Assembly (NCBI GenBank): GCA_950295325.1
Contig: OX485808.1
Location: forward strand, 22,090,527-22,154,526
Direction of reading: 5' to 3'
DNA: 64,000 bases
Source: Polytrichum commune
Taxonomy: Eukaryota; Streptophyta; Polytrichopsida; Polytrichales; Polytrichaceae
Both the position numbers and the translations under genes were made by a program. Below the pieces are notes generated by a model. The model was not told the DNA's origin and did not search any database. It saw only the letters and a list, made by a program, of their open reading frames with translations. Positions 1 to 11,647 of the stretch are shown piece by piece. The number at the start of each line of letters is the position of its first letter. Position 1 is the stretch's first letter.

Positions 1-480
1 GTGCCTTGAGGTTTGGGTTGGGTGTGAAGGGTGGTTTATTTGTGGGCGGGGCTCCTAAGATGCATATTATATTGGGTCTAGGTCGAGCCGAGCATTTGCA
101 ACTTGCTAGATAGCATGTGCATAGGAGTAGCCATGAGGGTATGATGTTGTCAAGTGTGTGGTCTTTAATGTTACCGGTGTTGATTAGGGTAAAGCAACGG
201 GTTGTGGGGTGGGCTAGTAGTGTGTTCACCAATTGTATATTGCTTTATTGTGTTGGTTTGTCCTTAGATTGTTTATGTCTTTATCAGTGCAACATGATAG
301 TAGGTGAAGGGATGTGTCATTTTGATGGGATGTGTGTAGATTACATGTTGGGGATATGTCTTGTTTGAGGATGTGGTTTTTTCGGTAGTTCCCTAAGTAT
401 CTTCCATATCTAAGTCTGAGTGTTCATGTTATTTGTGCATTGGTAATCCAAGGGGCATCCCATAATAGATTTGACCATTT
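1..480 (-). mobile_element. LINE 3' fragment (antisense)
   Basis: Read on the minus strand, this stretch matches the C-terminal part of the LINE at 54.6-58.2 kb. Positions about 110-330 align by eye with the reverse complement of about 57,600-57,800, including matching translations of the shared strand such as HRSSHEG here against QGSSHDG there. The match continues with lower identity to about 480. Frameshifts and stops break any protein. The left side runs off the window, so more of the element may lie upstream. It represents an independent, opposite insertion of the same LINE family. Confidence 0.7.
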
Positions 481-1505
481 TAAGTGTATTTTTAAGCACA
501 ATACCATTTTATGTGTATGTGTATTGACATAATATCCAATATGTGAGTGTTTCATGAGATTTAGTACCTTGGATCTTTTTGGTTGTTTTAATTGATACCA
601 AAATTTTAAACACAAGGGCATTTTGGACCAAGTTGATCTACATGTGCAAAAAATCATGTGTGTCTTCCTATTATGAGCATGTCCAAGTCCATATACAATT
701 TCGGTTGTTGCATCAAATTGGGAATTGCCTCATCCAATTAGCAATTGCGAAACATACAAATTGTCATTTCAAATTTCAAAATTGGAGTTGCACTATGAAA
801 GTTTATAAGAAGTCAAAGTGGAGATTCTCTTTCCCTTAAAGTGATTCACATAGACCACCCCAACTACATTAACAAATAAAGCTATAACGATTTACAGAAT
901 TTGAACACATAGTCTAGTCTCAATGTAACACATGTTTTAATGATATACATTCTTGACCACGAACCTTGCCATATACCACTCAAGTATATGTGTCCAATGA
1001 ACAAGAGACCACGTAAGGCCCACATACCATAGTCAAGTGATAATTAGAGAATATTGTTGGATCAACCGTACGACCAATTTCCTTAAAAAAACACTTAGCC
1101 AAGTGTCCATAATAATAATCCCAAATACATGGAGAAGGGGCCTCCGTGAATCGTGGCATTAACTCTCCTAGATGTTGGCAATAGCAAAACTTCGAGCCGC
1201 AAATTAGTCTACCTTAGTTGTTGCCTCTAAGCAGATGAACTGATTTCTTGCCTTGAAATTTGGTGAAGTTGTGCTCGCTCTCAAAAACACGATTTCGTGT
1301 GAGGCAGATATTGCCATATATCCACTGCATTCACATGCGTGAGTGTCCTAGTTTTTGCTCTCTTTTTGGGAGCCAAATCGTACTACTACTGTACTAAACG
1401 AAATGTTCACCCAAGAATACGACAATATTTTCTCATTCTCATTCTAATTGTTGCTTCTAGGGAGTACCACTATTTTGCATAACGTAGATGGGTCCTAACC
1501 GGCTC
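481..1505. other. No recognised gene
   Basis: AT-rich sequence. The short open frames here have no recognisable domain. About 880-1100 faintly resembles the sequence around 34.9-35.1 kb (a region mentioning the same CACTCAAGTATA-like words), which suggests old repeat material. Confidence 0.4.
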
Positions 1506-1507
1506 TT

Positions 1508-1605
1508 TTTCTTAATCGATTCCCTATGTTTGATTAGTATGTGGTTTGGTGAGGATAGAGTAAACATCATAAAGACACATGTTTAAAAGAGATTGGACTA
1601 CAATT
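1508..1605 (+). repeat. Dispersed repeat S, copy 1
   Basis: The core reads roughly AATCGATTCCCTATGTTTGA, then AAGACACATGTTT, then AGAGATTGGACTA. Equivalent ordered cores occur near 33,015, 35,170, 38,490, 42,460 and 45,205. This is probably a piece of a larger interspersed element; no coding potential is seen. Confidence 0.5.
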
Positions 1606-1959
1606 TCAAATATTAATAACTACTCTACATTCAATAGTTAACATAATTGGGAGGACCTATGTATCCAATTTAAAAAATCAGCAATTATGTACTTTCAATA
1701 ATCATAACTTAAATTAGGGGAGGTCCAATTTTTGCATATATTTCATTGTAGATTTGCTTATGCAGATGAGTTTTGTAGAAGTTGGAGAACATGAAAAACG
1801 AACCAAATAGCACCCATATTTTTTAGGGCTCACATCCCGAGTATGACACTACTTGCTCAACTGAATTTGGCCCTGCGTTTATTGAAGTAGATGATGTTGA
1901 ACATGGATGTCATTAAACTATCAAACGAGAGGAATTTAGTTAGATATTATGGTTGGACT

Positions 1960-2372
1960 CATGGTGAGTTTCCATGTAGGCCGCTCGCCCACTTGAGTCT
2001 AGTGTGACTGAGGACAAACCCACCCATATGTAGAGGGAATATGGTGGGGTAGGGTTTTTATGTGCCAACTAGCTACTCAAATCCAGGCCCACCTACTAAC
2101 TTGCTCCTCCTGGTTACCAAGGATGAAGTTCTAGACAAACATTGGTTCTCTTGAGTCTTCAACCGATCTTAATCTTTTGATGATTGGCACTTGTAGGTTA
2201 ACGATTGTGAGTGGGCACATGAAAGTCTAGCAGTTTATGTCCACAACCCTCCACATTCTAGCGAATTGCCATAATGTGAATGGATGGTGGCTTTTGCTTA
2301 CCTACATGCAAACACCTCCAATCCACTATTATCTAGAATTTAGTGGGCTAGCGGCCTACATGGGAACTCACC
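1960..2372. mobile_element. Foldback (MITE-like) element
   Basis: The ends are inverted repeats. GGTGAGTTTCCATGTAGGCC at about 1965-1984 is mirrored by the complement at about 2345-2371 (GCGGCCTACATGGGAACTCACC read forward is its imperfect reverse complement). The roughly 350 bases between have no long frame. No convincing target duplication was found, so the superfamily is left open. Confidence 0.55.
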
Positions 2373-2382
2373 TTAATTAGGA

Positions 2383-2530
2383 GGTCAATGGTTCAATTCT
2401 CCGTGGTCTTTAGCCTCTAATCATCTACTTACTTGTCTCAATGGGAGGGCAAGGTTCGTGATCTTTGTAAAAAGAACATGTTTATTGGGTGTCGCGTCCT
2501 TGAAGTGATATGCCATGGTAATGAGGCCTT
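2383..2530 (+). repeat. SINE-like repeat G, copy 1
   Basis: It begins with GGTTCAATTCTCC, resembling a tRNA internal promoter box B. Then comes a shared body with TTTAGCCTCTAATCATC, ACTTGTCTCAATGG and a late GTGTCGC...GAAGTGAT block. Two further copies lie within 1.2 kb. A box A candidate (GGGCTAGCGGCC, about 2343) precedes it but overlaps the foldback arm, so tRNA derivation is only possible. Confidence 0.45.
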
Positions 2531-2589
2531 AAAGTAGCACCTTCCCTTTGGTGACACCTATTTTTAATCCTTAAGCCATCAACAAGTGT

Positions 2590-3110
2590 GTGCAACGATG
2601 CCATCAAGTAAGTCAATAATAAAAGCAGTTAATCCTATGTGGCATCAAGTATAAAATAGCACCACTTTGGCCATTCATAATAATGGTGTGAGAATGATGC
2701 AAGAAGTACACTTTCAAAAGAGCACCAACTTTGCCCAATCACAATGGCTAATTGGGGATCACTCAAAGAGGTGGTGTAAGAAATGATCCACAAAAGGTGG
2801 ACAACACCTTCAATTTATAGAAGATCCTCACCCGCAATAAGGTTGATTTTGTGGTGATTCTCACTTAACAATCCAACATTGATAAGCCCCTAATGAAGAG
2901 TAAAATACTCTTTCCTTAAGACAACTTTACAAATTTCTTAAGGTTGCATAATGATTTATTTAATTTTGTAGACTCTGTATAGATTTTGCTAATCTATGGA
3001 TTTTTCGTCAAAATTTTCAAGCTATCTAACTTGCCCGGAATAGCAAAGGTTTCTTAAAATGTTGCTTTAAGGACTTAGTACCTTAGCATGAGCCTTTGAT
3101 GCGGTATGTT
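2590..3110 (+). repeat. Repeat E, copy 1 (carries the empty site)
   Basis: About 500 bp homologous by eye to 28,250-28,800 plus 29,627-29,665. Shared blocks include AGAAGATCCTC, GCAATAAGGTTGATTTTG, TGGTGATTCTCAC and the end block CTTAGTACCTTAGCA. At 3054-3056 a single TTA lies where the other copy holds an 826-bp insertion. The copy is non-coding. Confidence 0.75.
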
Positions 3111-3175
3111 GTGTAGGTTGTATATGCTAAAAAAACTATTAAAAATTTCCGTTGTATGAAAAGTGATTCTAGACG

Positions 3176-3345
3176 AGATTTCCAACATCCGTGAACACAT
3201 CTTCTAAAGGTTTTAGGTTTGAATCTCCACAGCGGTACTTAGCCTTCAATCATCCACTCACTTCTCTAAATGGCACCCCAGGTTTGTAAGCCATGGCAAA
3301 ATAAAAACAAGTGTTACTTGAGTGTTTCCCTTGAATTATTATGTT
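3176..3345 (+). repeat. SINE-like repeat G, copy 2
   Basis: Contains GGTTTGAATCTCC (a box-B-like word), TTAGCCTTCAATCATCCACT and TCTCTAAATGGCACCCC, then a GTGTTACTTGAGTGT block. These follow the same order as in copies 1 and 3. Confidence 0.45.
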
Positions 3346-3435
3346 AGGGTAATGTCAATCCTTGTTGTATGTGCCCCCCCCCCAAAAAAAAAACAAAAAC
3401 AAAAAAATGAACCCAAAAAAATGATTCTCTGATGG

Positions 3436-3620
3436 AGAGAGAATTTGGACAAGTCCAATGTGTGTGAATGCTTCCTTAAGAAGATTGAATTTGATTCTTT
3501 GTGGTGGCCTTTAGTCTTCAATCATCCACTAACTTGTCTCAATGCCAACCCAACTTATAGTTCATCTGAAAATTTTATGTTACTTGGGGTGTCACACTTG
3601 GAGTAATGACATTCATTGTT
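3436..3620 (+). repeat. SINE-like repeat G, copy 3
   Basis: Contains GTGTGTGAATGCTTCCTTAA, TTGAATTTGATTC, CCTTTAGTCTTCAATCATCC, ACTTGTCTCAATGCCAACCC and TTACTTGGGGTGTCACACTT in family order. A further partial head (GTGTGAACACTTCCTTTAGA) lies near 3888-3935. Confidence 0.45.
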
Positions 3621-4126
3621 GCAAATTTATTAGAAGAAAACTTGTCCATTATAACCATCCATTGTCACCCAAAGACTTTTGGTTGCGGGTTTTTGGTAAT
3701 TGACTACCCAAACCCTCTAGTTGACAACCAATATGATTGATTTAAGTATTTTCTCGCCATGAATCGCAATGGCCAAGTTGCAACAGATGGTCGTATTGGA
3801 CAAGTTTTCTTCTAGTTTTCTTCAGCATGTTGTGTGGAATTCATTTTTACAAGAGAAGAAGGAGACGTTTTTATGAAAGGTGATATTGAACAAGGTATTT
3901 CAAAGATGTGTGAACACTTCCTTTAGAAGACTGGTGATATGTTGTTGTTGGTGTCAATGGTACTTTGGGTTTAAGTTATAAGGAGTGCCTTGGGGTTCGC
4001 TAACACTGAGGCCCATTCCAAATGTCAGCATCCATGAAAGATCAACTTCAACAAATTAAATGACAACAACTTGCAGGAGATCCTCCTAGAGCATAATAAA
4101 ATGTAGGCCATCGCGTTTGGACAACT

Positions 4127-4670
4127 TATAGGTTGTCCACACTTACTAGTGGTGGCTAGCAATGAACATGCGAACTCCGCTCAGTCCCATCATTAAGTGC
4201 GGGCAAAAATTCACTTGTTGGGAGCAGAGTGGCAACAAACTAGAAGCAAAATCAATGCACAGTTGTAATGATCATCCATTACATCTAGTCACCGTTGTTG
4301 GTGTATGTAAAGTGGCCCCCAGTTGGTGGGAGGCGTCCACTGGCCCCTTCACCAGTAGGTGTGGGCAAGCTATCAGAAAACAAACATGAATGTCTCTGTT
4401 ATAGGTTGTCCACACTTACTAGTGGTGGCTAGCAATGAACATGCGAACTCCGCTCACTACCACCAGTAAGTGCAAGCAAAATTCACTTGTTGGGAGTAGA
4501 GTGGCAACAAACTAGAAGCAAAATCAATGCACAGTTGTAATGATCGTTCATTACATCCAATTATTGTTGTTGGTGAATGTAAAGTGGGCCCATGTTGGTG
4601 CGAGGCGTCCACTGGCCTCTTCACCAGTAGGTGTGGACAAACTATTAGAAAACAAACATGAATGTCTATG
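4127..4670 (+). repeat. Two-copy tandem duplication, 273-bp period
   Basis: Copy 1 (4127-4399) and copy 2 (4400-4670) start with TATAGGTTGTCCACACTTAC and end with AACAAACATGAATGTCT. They differ by scattered substitutions and small gaps, so the duplication is not brand new. A short frame in copy 1 is not preserved in copy 2, which argues against coding. Confidence 0.85.
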
Positions 4671-6685
4671 TGAGGTGAGGCTCTAGATTAGATAATGTGA
4701 CGGTCAAGACAAGATTGAAGGTTGAAATCAATGTGCACAATGGATGGAAGTTTTACATATTACTCCTTTGGTAAGATGATTTCATGGAAGTGCAAAGTCA
4801 ATTTCATGAAGGTTCCGAGCTACTTCATGAACCTTCGAACCCATGTTACTCAGAGTGTTCTACTTATATCACGAGCCTTCTAAACTAGTTCATGATTCTT
4901 CTAAACCAACTTGACATGTGGCACACCTCAATTTCATGATAGTGGACCTTTACCTCTAGCAACTTCATGAATATTCCAAACCAAGCGGTTCTCGTATTCT
5001 CAACTTCTCGCCTCCTCGTTTTGCATTCGTTGCCTTCTTTTTTTGCAACATCTGGTTGTTGGTGAGAGTTTTTGTATTAGGTTTGATGTTATAACGGAGT
5101 TGGAAGCAATTTAGGTCGTGGAGTGCGTTCTATTTGTAGTTTCCCGCTCTCTTCGCAACCGTTAGTGCAAGAACACCTCAATCGTAGTTGAATTCCTTCC
5201 ATAAAGTCCATCACTTTTTGTGGAGGCAATAATAGATTGATAGGTAGACATTGTTTAGTTTAAGGGGATGAAGATGATCCACTTGCTTGTGATGCTCCTT
5301 CAAATGTTTTGTTGCGGACACGCAACATTTAGATCAACCGTTGAGAACTCAGTTGCCACATATTCTTGCTGAAGATTGTTGGAGTCTATAATTTAGTTTA
5401 CATGGCAATCTCCCTCTAAATTGGATAGCTTCGACCTATGGTAACCGGTTCTTCACCATTAGATTTGACATAACAATGTTATTCAACAATGATAAGAATT
5501 TGGCGTAAATGAAAGACATATGAACTTTTGTGCATGTAGGTCTTCTAAAGGTAGTGGTAGTAGGAGTATTATTCACCTTAGATAATCTCGGATGGCCAAA
5601 GCCATTCACCAAGGGAGGTTACTTTTTTTACTATAGTTTGTCTATAATAATTAAACAACACGAATTGCATCTAACACATAAGGTCCAAGTTGTCATTGAG
5701 AATTTTCTGTAGGGAGATTGTGTATGTGGTAGTTTTTACACCTCTAAAGATTGAAGGTACTCTTAGTCTCAAATTGCTTACAAATTTTGTTAGAAAATGA
5801 AGCTAATTATGTTGAATAGCTATGCCTAGTCATCTGCGTAGGGATAACTGCGTAGATGATGAACATCACTCATGAATCATACATTTTGTTGTTAATAATG
5901 GCTTATGTTTTATTGACACATGTGAATGTTACGGTTATCAAGAGTATAGCCAGTGACTTTTGAAGAAAATGGTCATTTTGTGCTCAAACATAGAGGCGGT
6001 GTTTACTAATCCAGTTTTCAAGACGAACACATTCAATGGTTAGTAGAAAGGCTTCATACAAATCTAAAGATCATCGTAGAATCTCTCCTTCGTTAGCTAA
6101 ATGGAGTTTTTAAAAACCCCACGCCATGTATCTATTTGTTGTGTTTCAAATGCCATTCAAAGTCAAGGTGGGTTTACGTTCAAGTTGATGTGCTATGAAT
6201 CAAATGATTATAACAATGAGGAACGGGAGCGAACATAGTCAAGTATACAGAAAAGGGCTATGGTATACTAAAACCATAAATTTTTGGTCAAATGCATGAA
6301 CATAGTAGAAATGGGTTGCTTAAATTGGATTTTTTTTTCAAGGTGCTCTATATTGTTGTGTTAGGTACTCAGATTTAGATTATCAAGATGAGATCTTCCA
6401 AACTTATCATTGAAAGTATTGCCCAAAAGGTAATGGCTAAGCTAGTTTTGGATGTAGATTTCATGACCCCAAATATTTTGAAGTTGGAATTTTTTCATTT
6501 TCCTTGAATTCATTATAAAAACTTGAGGGCACCATTACAAAACATCATTTTAATGTAACTTCGTCATATTTTTAACAAATTTTAAACAATTACATGTTCA
6601 ATATACCTACTTGTACCATCTTCTAAAATATGTAGACTATTCTTGAAAAAACATTTGTCAACATAAAATTGCATGGCTTTGTAGA
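4671..6685. other. No recognised gene
   Basis: About 2 kb of AT-rich sequence. Short words such as TTCATGA are frequent around 4780-4970 but do not form a regular array. No conserved protein domain was recognised in any frame. Confidence 0.4.
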
Positions 6686-6688
6686 TCG

Positions 6689-7426
6689 GTGTTTTGCAAA
6701 TGTTTAGGATTTTTTCCTTCACGGATTTCAAAGCTAGTATATAGTTTTGAATCACTTTCACTTAAACTTGTGCATGGTAATGGAGTTGTGTACTTGATCG
6801 TGTTTGCCCTTGAATGTCTTAGAGAGCATATAGAGTGGTGTCAAAAGTTTGTAAAACTCGGTGGCAGTATGGCTAATATTGTATATGTGGATGAGGTTGG
6901 TTTCAATGTACACTTGACACATCAATTTGGAAAGGCTTGTTGGGGGCAAAGATGCCAATGAATTCATCCAATTTAAAGAGGTCAAAATTTATCTTTGGTG
7001 GTTGCAATTGGTCGTGAAGGAGTCATTGCATTCAATGTCACACTTGGTGCCTACGATACATACAAGTTCTTAGAATTCATTTAAACCAAGGTCACTCCTA
7101 GCCTTGATAGACAAAGGTTCATTCTCATGTACAATGTCCCATTTCACAGACCTGGTGATTCCAAAAACCTTTTGAAGATGTTGGACACATCTACTTTTGT
7201 TTGCCATCATATAGTCCATTACTCAATGCTGCAAAATGGGTATTTTGGACACATCAAAAGACATGTTCATTGGAATGGTCTCTAGAATCTTCAAACATTA
7301 TTAGGTCACATTAATGATGACATATAAACAATCACTGCAAACATGGTCCACTGTTGGATAAGAGAGGTCAATCAATTTTTTGATAGAGCCAGTCGCGTGG
7401 GGCAATTAGGAGAATATTATACATGA
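6689..7426 (+). pseudogene. Tc1/mariner-like (IS630-type) transposase fossil
   Basis: A single frame of 246 codons reads as the catalytic half of a cut-and-paste DDE transposase. It holds NIVYVDEVGFN (first catalytic Asp, about 6876-6908), then SLVVAIGREGVIAFNV, then MYNVPFHR (about 7129-7152, where the family normally has Asp-Asn, here Tyr-Asn), then GYFGHIKRHVH. Five in-frame stops (about 6959, 6974, 7082, 7284, 7327) interrupt it, but there is no net frameshift. The N-terminal helix-turn-helix region is not recognisable upstream, and no terminal inverted repeats were paired. The element therefore cannot make transposase. The second Asp is changed and the final acidic residue is not identifiable. 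Family assignment is by motif recall and moderately firm; the subfamily is unknown. Confidence 0.75.
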
Positions 7427-7832
7427 TGTACCGTTCTTTGTGACATAAAGAAATTAAATTCAAGAAATTAAATTTTGTGAAGTTGTGAATTTGGATACCA
7501 AATCATGAAATTGTTTACAACATGTAGTGAAGCTGATTGAAAGTTCAAGTTAAGTTGATTGTCTATATAGTGAACTTGGTTCATGATTCCAATGAAATTG
7601 ATAGAAACTATTGCTAAATTAGTTTATAAAATCATGAAATTAAGTTTGCACTTCTATGCATTCGTCTTACCAATGGAGTGTCAACATGATTCCGCAAGTG
7701 ACTATTCCCTTTTCTTTCAATCACAAAGTATGATTGGATTGTTATGTTTTTTAATGGCTTAATACCATTTCCACGTAGAAGATTCACTCAGGTTCATATC
7801 CACTTCCCCACGGTGGACTTTAGTAGATACCA

Positions 7833-8031
7833 CTAAACATTGTATTTAGTGTCACATACTATTTGGGGTTACACAATGCCAAATTTTTTTACTATTAATG
7901 TAATTTCTTACCAAGTAAAGATGTTAACGTTCTATAATGTCCAAACAACCAATTTCATTTTTGTTGGCAAAACAATGAGATATATAGTTAATAGTTATAG
8001 CATTGGGTAATTCCAACTAGTAAGTGACCAT
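7833..8031. mobile_element. Family R foldback (CACTA-like MITE), copy 1
   Basis: The left end CACTAAACATTGTATTTAGT, followed by GTCACATACTATTTGGGGTT, is mirrored at the right by GCATTGGGTAATTCC and ACTAGTAAGTGACC. The middle contains the family core GTTCTATAATGTCCAAACAA, shared with 13.9, 14.4, 33.2 and 44.2 kb. It is non-coding. Confidence 0.65.
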
Positions 8032-8118
8032 GTTACAATTTTAGTGTAGATCTCAAACTTATTTCCAAGTTATAGCTATTATTTCACGATTAATTGAATC
8101 TATCCTTCAAGTGCCATG

Positions 8119-8253
8119 CACTAGTAGAAATAAGGTGGTTTCATGACACAACAATCTAACACAAAAGTGATCAAAATGACACCAACATGTGTCATTATGA
8201 TCACTTCATTTTAGATTGTTGTGTCATGAAACTACCACATTTCTACTACATTG
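8119..8253. mobile_element. Mini-CACTA foldback K, copy 1
   Basis: A 135-bp near-perfect hairpin whose arms contain GTTTCATGACACAACAATCT and its complement. It starts CACTAGTAGAAA and ends TTTCTACTACATTG. ATG directly flanks both sides (8116-8118 and 8254-8256), a 3-bp target duplication as expected for the CACTA superfamily. It has no coding capacity and must be mobilised in trans. Confidence 0.8.
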
Positions 8254-8654
8254 ATGATCCAGATTAGTGAGGGAGGGCTAATAGTGAGTGTGGGACATTA
8301 GTGGAGGTGATATTAATTTTGTTTACACTAAGAAATCAGTGCCATCAAAGATATAGGCAACATCTTCATTTGGACATTACTCATTGAAAGTAATACTCAT
8401 AGCAACACTATTCATTGAAAATGTTGGCACTATTCATTATGGCACTATTCACTAACAAGTATGGGTTTGCTATAAAAATATACATACTCTACAAGCACCA
8501 TAGAGCACGTACTAATTTATTTGAAATATATGGTAAATGAGCATGTATATATGAATCTAGTATCACTTGGTAAAAATTCCAGCCACCACTAATTTTGAGA
8601 CTTGGAATAGTTCATGATTTGGGAATTAGTACCACACACATTAATTGAAATAAT

Positions 8655-8789
8655 CAATTTAGCAAAAATGTGTTAGTTTCATGACATAATAATCTAATAT
8701 GAAGTGACAAGAATGGCACGGATTGGGTGTCATTTTGCTCACTTCATGTTAGATTGTCATGTCATAAAACTACCACCTTTCTATTGGTG
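8655..8789. mobile_element. Mini-CACTA foldback K, copy 2
   Basis: Same hairpin family as 8119-8253: GTTTCATGACATAATAATCT, GAAGTGACAAGAATGGCAC, then the mirrored arm. The right end is TTTCTATTGGTG; the left end has drifted to CAATTTAGCAAAAATG. No matching flank remains, so this copy is older. Confidence 0.7.
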
Positions 8790-8802
8790 ATGCACACCCT
8801 TG

Positions 8803-8814
8803 CCCCCCCCCCCC
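8803..8814 (+). repeat. Poly-C tract (12)
   Basis: Uninterrupted C run next to foldback K copy 2. Length is uncertain in any assembly. Confidence 0.9.
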
Positions 8815-8829
8815 GCCTTCCACAAATTA

Positions 8830-10100
8830 TTTAATGTGGTATCTCCTTTCAACATAAAGTGCAATTTTGGACAATGTAGGTGTTAAAATAGAGCCGAGAA
8901 TGAATGCCATGGAAATGTGCCACATTTTTTTCTACACTTATATGTGCAATTAGGTTGCCTTCATGAAGAGGTTGCTTCTCTACCCATGCAAATTACCTAG
9001 GATCAAAACCATTCTTTATTCATCCGTATCGCAACCATGCTACGAAAAATTCATGTATTTTTCTATTGTGGTAATAAATACTCAAAGTAGTGTGGAATAT
9101 TGAAAGAGTATCATGGGGCACCTTGATTGCACATGTCCATGTAGATGAAAATACATGTGCACACTATGTACAATATTTGTGGTAGTACACGTAATAGTCC
9201 TATTAGTGTGGGTGAAAAGTTAGCATGGGTCACACTAATTTTCTACGCAAGGTGGAATGACATGGGTGCAAGACCCTGGACCTTCCCCTAAGTTTTCATG
9301 AAGACTTCTTACCAACACATTGAATATTAGTTATAGGACAAAAGCAACACAAAATAAAATTAATCACCCACATTCATTTTCTAGAAATAAAAAAACAAAT
9401 CATATGTTCCGCTTTAAATTTCTAGTAGAAATTTAGCATGTGTTAACAATTAATGTGGCCCTTACTAATTCCCAATTCAAGAATTAGTGTGGGATCTGGA
9501 AAATTACTATGGCCCACAGTGTTAGGACTATTTAGTTTAGTTGCTATTCGTACACGTTATGGGGTATTGGTTCTTCTATGCTATTTTGAACATGAGATTT
9601 ATAGTTTTCTACAACCAATATTTACATATACTAAGAAGTTGATGTACTTGACATAAAAAATTTATTTTAAAAAAAAGTTTAAAAAAAAAAAATCGCACGT
9701 ATCCATGCACCGGCATGAATGTGAACCCGTTAGTCATATGTTGATCACAGTTAACCATGATGCGACATAGGGTGTTAATATTTCTTCATATACTTGACAT
9801 TAAAAAGTGAGACCTCATATGATCAATTCACAACCATCAAAGTTCACATAACTTAACAAAGGCAAGCTAAGATAATTGATTTTATGGTGACTCCGGCAAT
9901 TGGGAAGAAGGCGTATACCTCACACATGCTTGCCGACCAACATGCTTGCTTGTCATGACGTTTGAAGTAGGTAATGGTGCCTATTTTATTGATATAGTAT
10001 CATATACCGTAAGCAGCCTTATTATGGGGCGACTTCCAACTCCACCAAGAATTTCAGCCATTGGATCTTATTGAGGATTGTCTCATCTTGTTAGCTTTTA
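8830..10100. other. No recognised gene
   Basis: AT-rich; includes an A-rich patch at about 9655-9693. Short frames (for example around 9453-9656) show no domain. Confidence 0.4.
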
Positions 10101-10119
10101 CCCCCCCCCCCCCCCCCCC
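10101..10119 (+). repeat. Poly-C tract (19)
   Basis: Uninterrupted C run flanked by TTTTA and ACGAATT. It closely resembles the context of the C tract at 8803 (both followed by a CACGAATTA- or CACAAATTA-like word), so both may sit in the same older repeat. Confidence 0.9.
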
Positions 10120-10751
10120 ACGAATTACTTTTGCATTGCAGTATTAGTATCAAGATATAGGAAATTTATAAGAGGTCATAGTGAATAATCTCATTTTCTT
10201 GTGCCAAACACATAGGCCCTCCCAATTGTGTTCATCAATAAAACCTAGAATGTTGTCTACACATTGTCTATATTTTGAACACATGCTCCAATCTCATCGA
10301 AACATGAGTTTTTCTTTTCTTTTCCTTTTCCTTTTTTTAATGTTTGTTCCTGGCTACATTGATATGTGCAATCAAGTTGCCTTTGCAAATAGGTTGCCTC
10401 TCAAACTCATACAAATTACCTTGGATCCGAATGAGATCACAAGAACTTAGAACTTTGTTCATTCATCCATATAACATCCATATTAATAAAAAAAAATTGT
10501 GTTAAGATATTGTAATCATAAATATTATGTATAATGTGGAATGCCAATAAATTAGCGTGGGGCAACCTAACAGCACATATAATGTACAAGCCCTGCCAAC
10601 CACCTCTCAAACATAGGTGTCCAATTCAAAAAAATGACCACATAATGCTCACACACCTTAACCGTGGGGTCTCAATATAAAACCATGTACATAATTAATA
10701 CATGCTTCACCAAGCTCATAAATCATAGTCTATACATTTATTTGTTTGAAA

Positions 10752-11009
10752 CACTAGTAGAAAACTATTCCCAAAAAAACCACAGCCGAAATCGGATGCA
10801 GTTGTTTTGACCAACCTGATCTGCAGTAGCTAAATGACTACAATAACCTTTCCAACACTATATATTACACACCCCCAAATTCTTAAAATTTTAGCCGCTA
10901 AAACCTGAAAAACAAATATGAGGTCATTTAGCGACTGTAGATCACGTTGGTCAAAAGACCCACAATCGATTTCGGCTGCGATTATTTTTGACGTAGTTTC
11001 CTACTAGTG
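10752..11009. mobile_element. Mini-CACTA foldback (258 bp)
   Basis: Begins CACTAGTAGAAAACTA and ends TAGTTTCCTACTAGTG. The long arms pair (GCCGAAATCGGATGCAGTTG against the complement of the right-hand CAATCGATTTCGGCTGCGA region). AAA flanks both ends, compatible with a 3-bp duplication but of low information. The middle contains ATATATTACACACCCCCAAA. A related half is nested inside the element at 24.9-26.0 kb. Confidence 0.8.
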
Positions 11010-11245
11010 AAACCTGAATTATATGCATTGTCCTATGTGAAAGAGAAAATAAAAAATATGCTCATACTAGATGATCACAATTCAATGTATGTCTTTGCAT
11101 CCAAGGGCACCCAAGCTGCGTTTTTGAACCCAAATCTTTAATTGCATCAAGCTGTTTAACTTCTTCAAATAATACAATTGAAGAATGAGTTGATTTTAGA
11201 TAAAATCACTTTTGACATGATCAGCTCAAATACGCTACTTTTTGC

Positions 11246-11506
11246 TTGGAGAGGCCTAGTGTGGGCCACTTAGACAATTACGGGTTAATTCAAGCTTACA
11301 TTGATTGCCACTACTATCACAACCACTCCCGCAACCCCCGTGCTCTTGTGAGTGGTATTGGATTGCTTGTCACTTATCGCACATGCCATCCTTTGACTCC
11401 TTCCAAAGTATGGAAACATGTCTCAAAGGGGTCTCGAAGACCTTGTCGTGCCTTTGGATCATTTTTATGGCATGCAAGGGAAGTGGTTGAGGCAATTCTC
11501 AACTAA
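11246..11506 (+). other. Unassigned open frame (86 codons)
   Basis: Open from an ATG-less start to a TAA, directly upstream of foldback H. It has no recognised motif. Amino-acid composition is ordinary rather than low-complexity. It could be chance or a relic of a larger mobile element; it is listed only because it fills an otherwise unexplained stretch. Confidence 0.15.
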
Positions 11507-11647
11507 TTGGGCCCATACGAGTACTTCATATTTCCCTCTCACTCTATTGTGACATAGAGTGATTGTGACTACTCAACGGTTCTATCACATGGGCCAAACT
11601 CCAAATGAACTTTAGGTCGGATCACCGCTTAGGTATGGGAACTAAAG

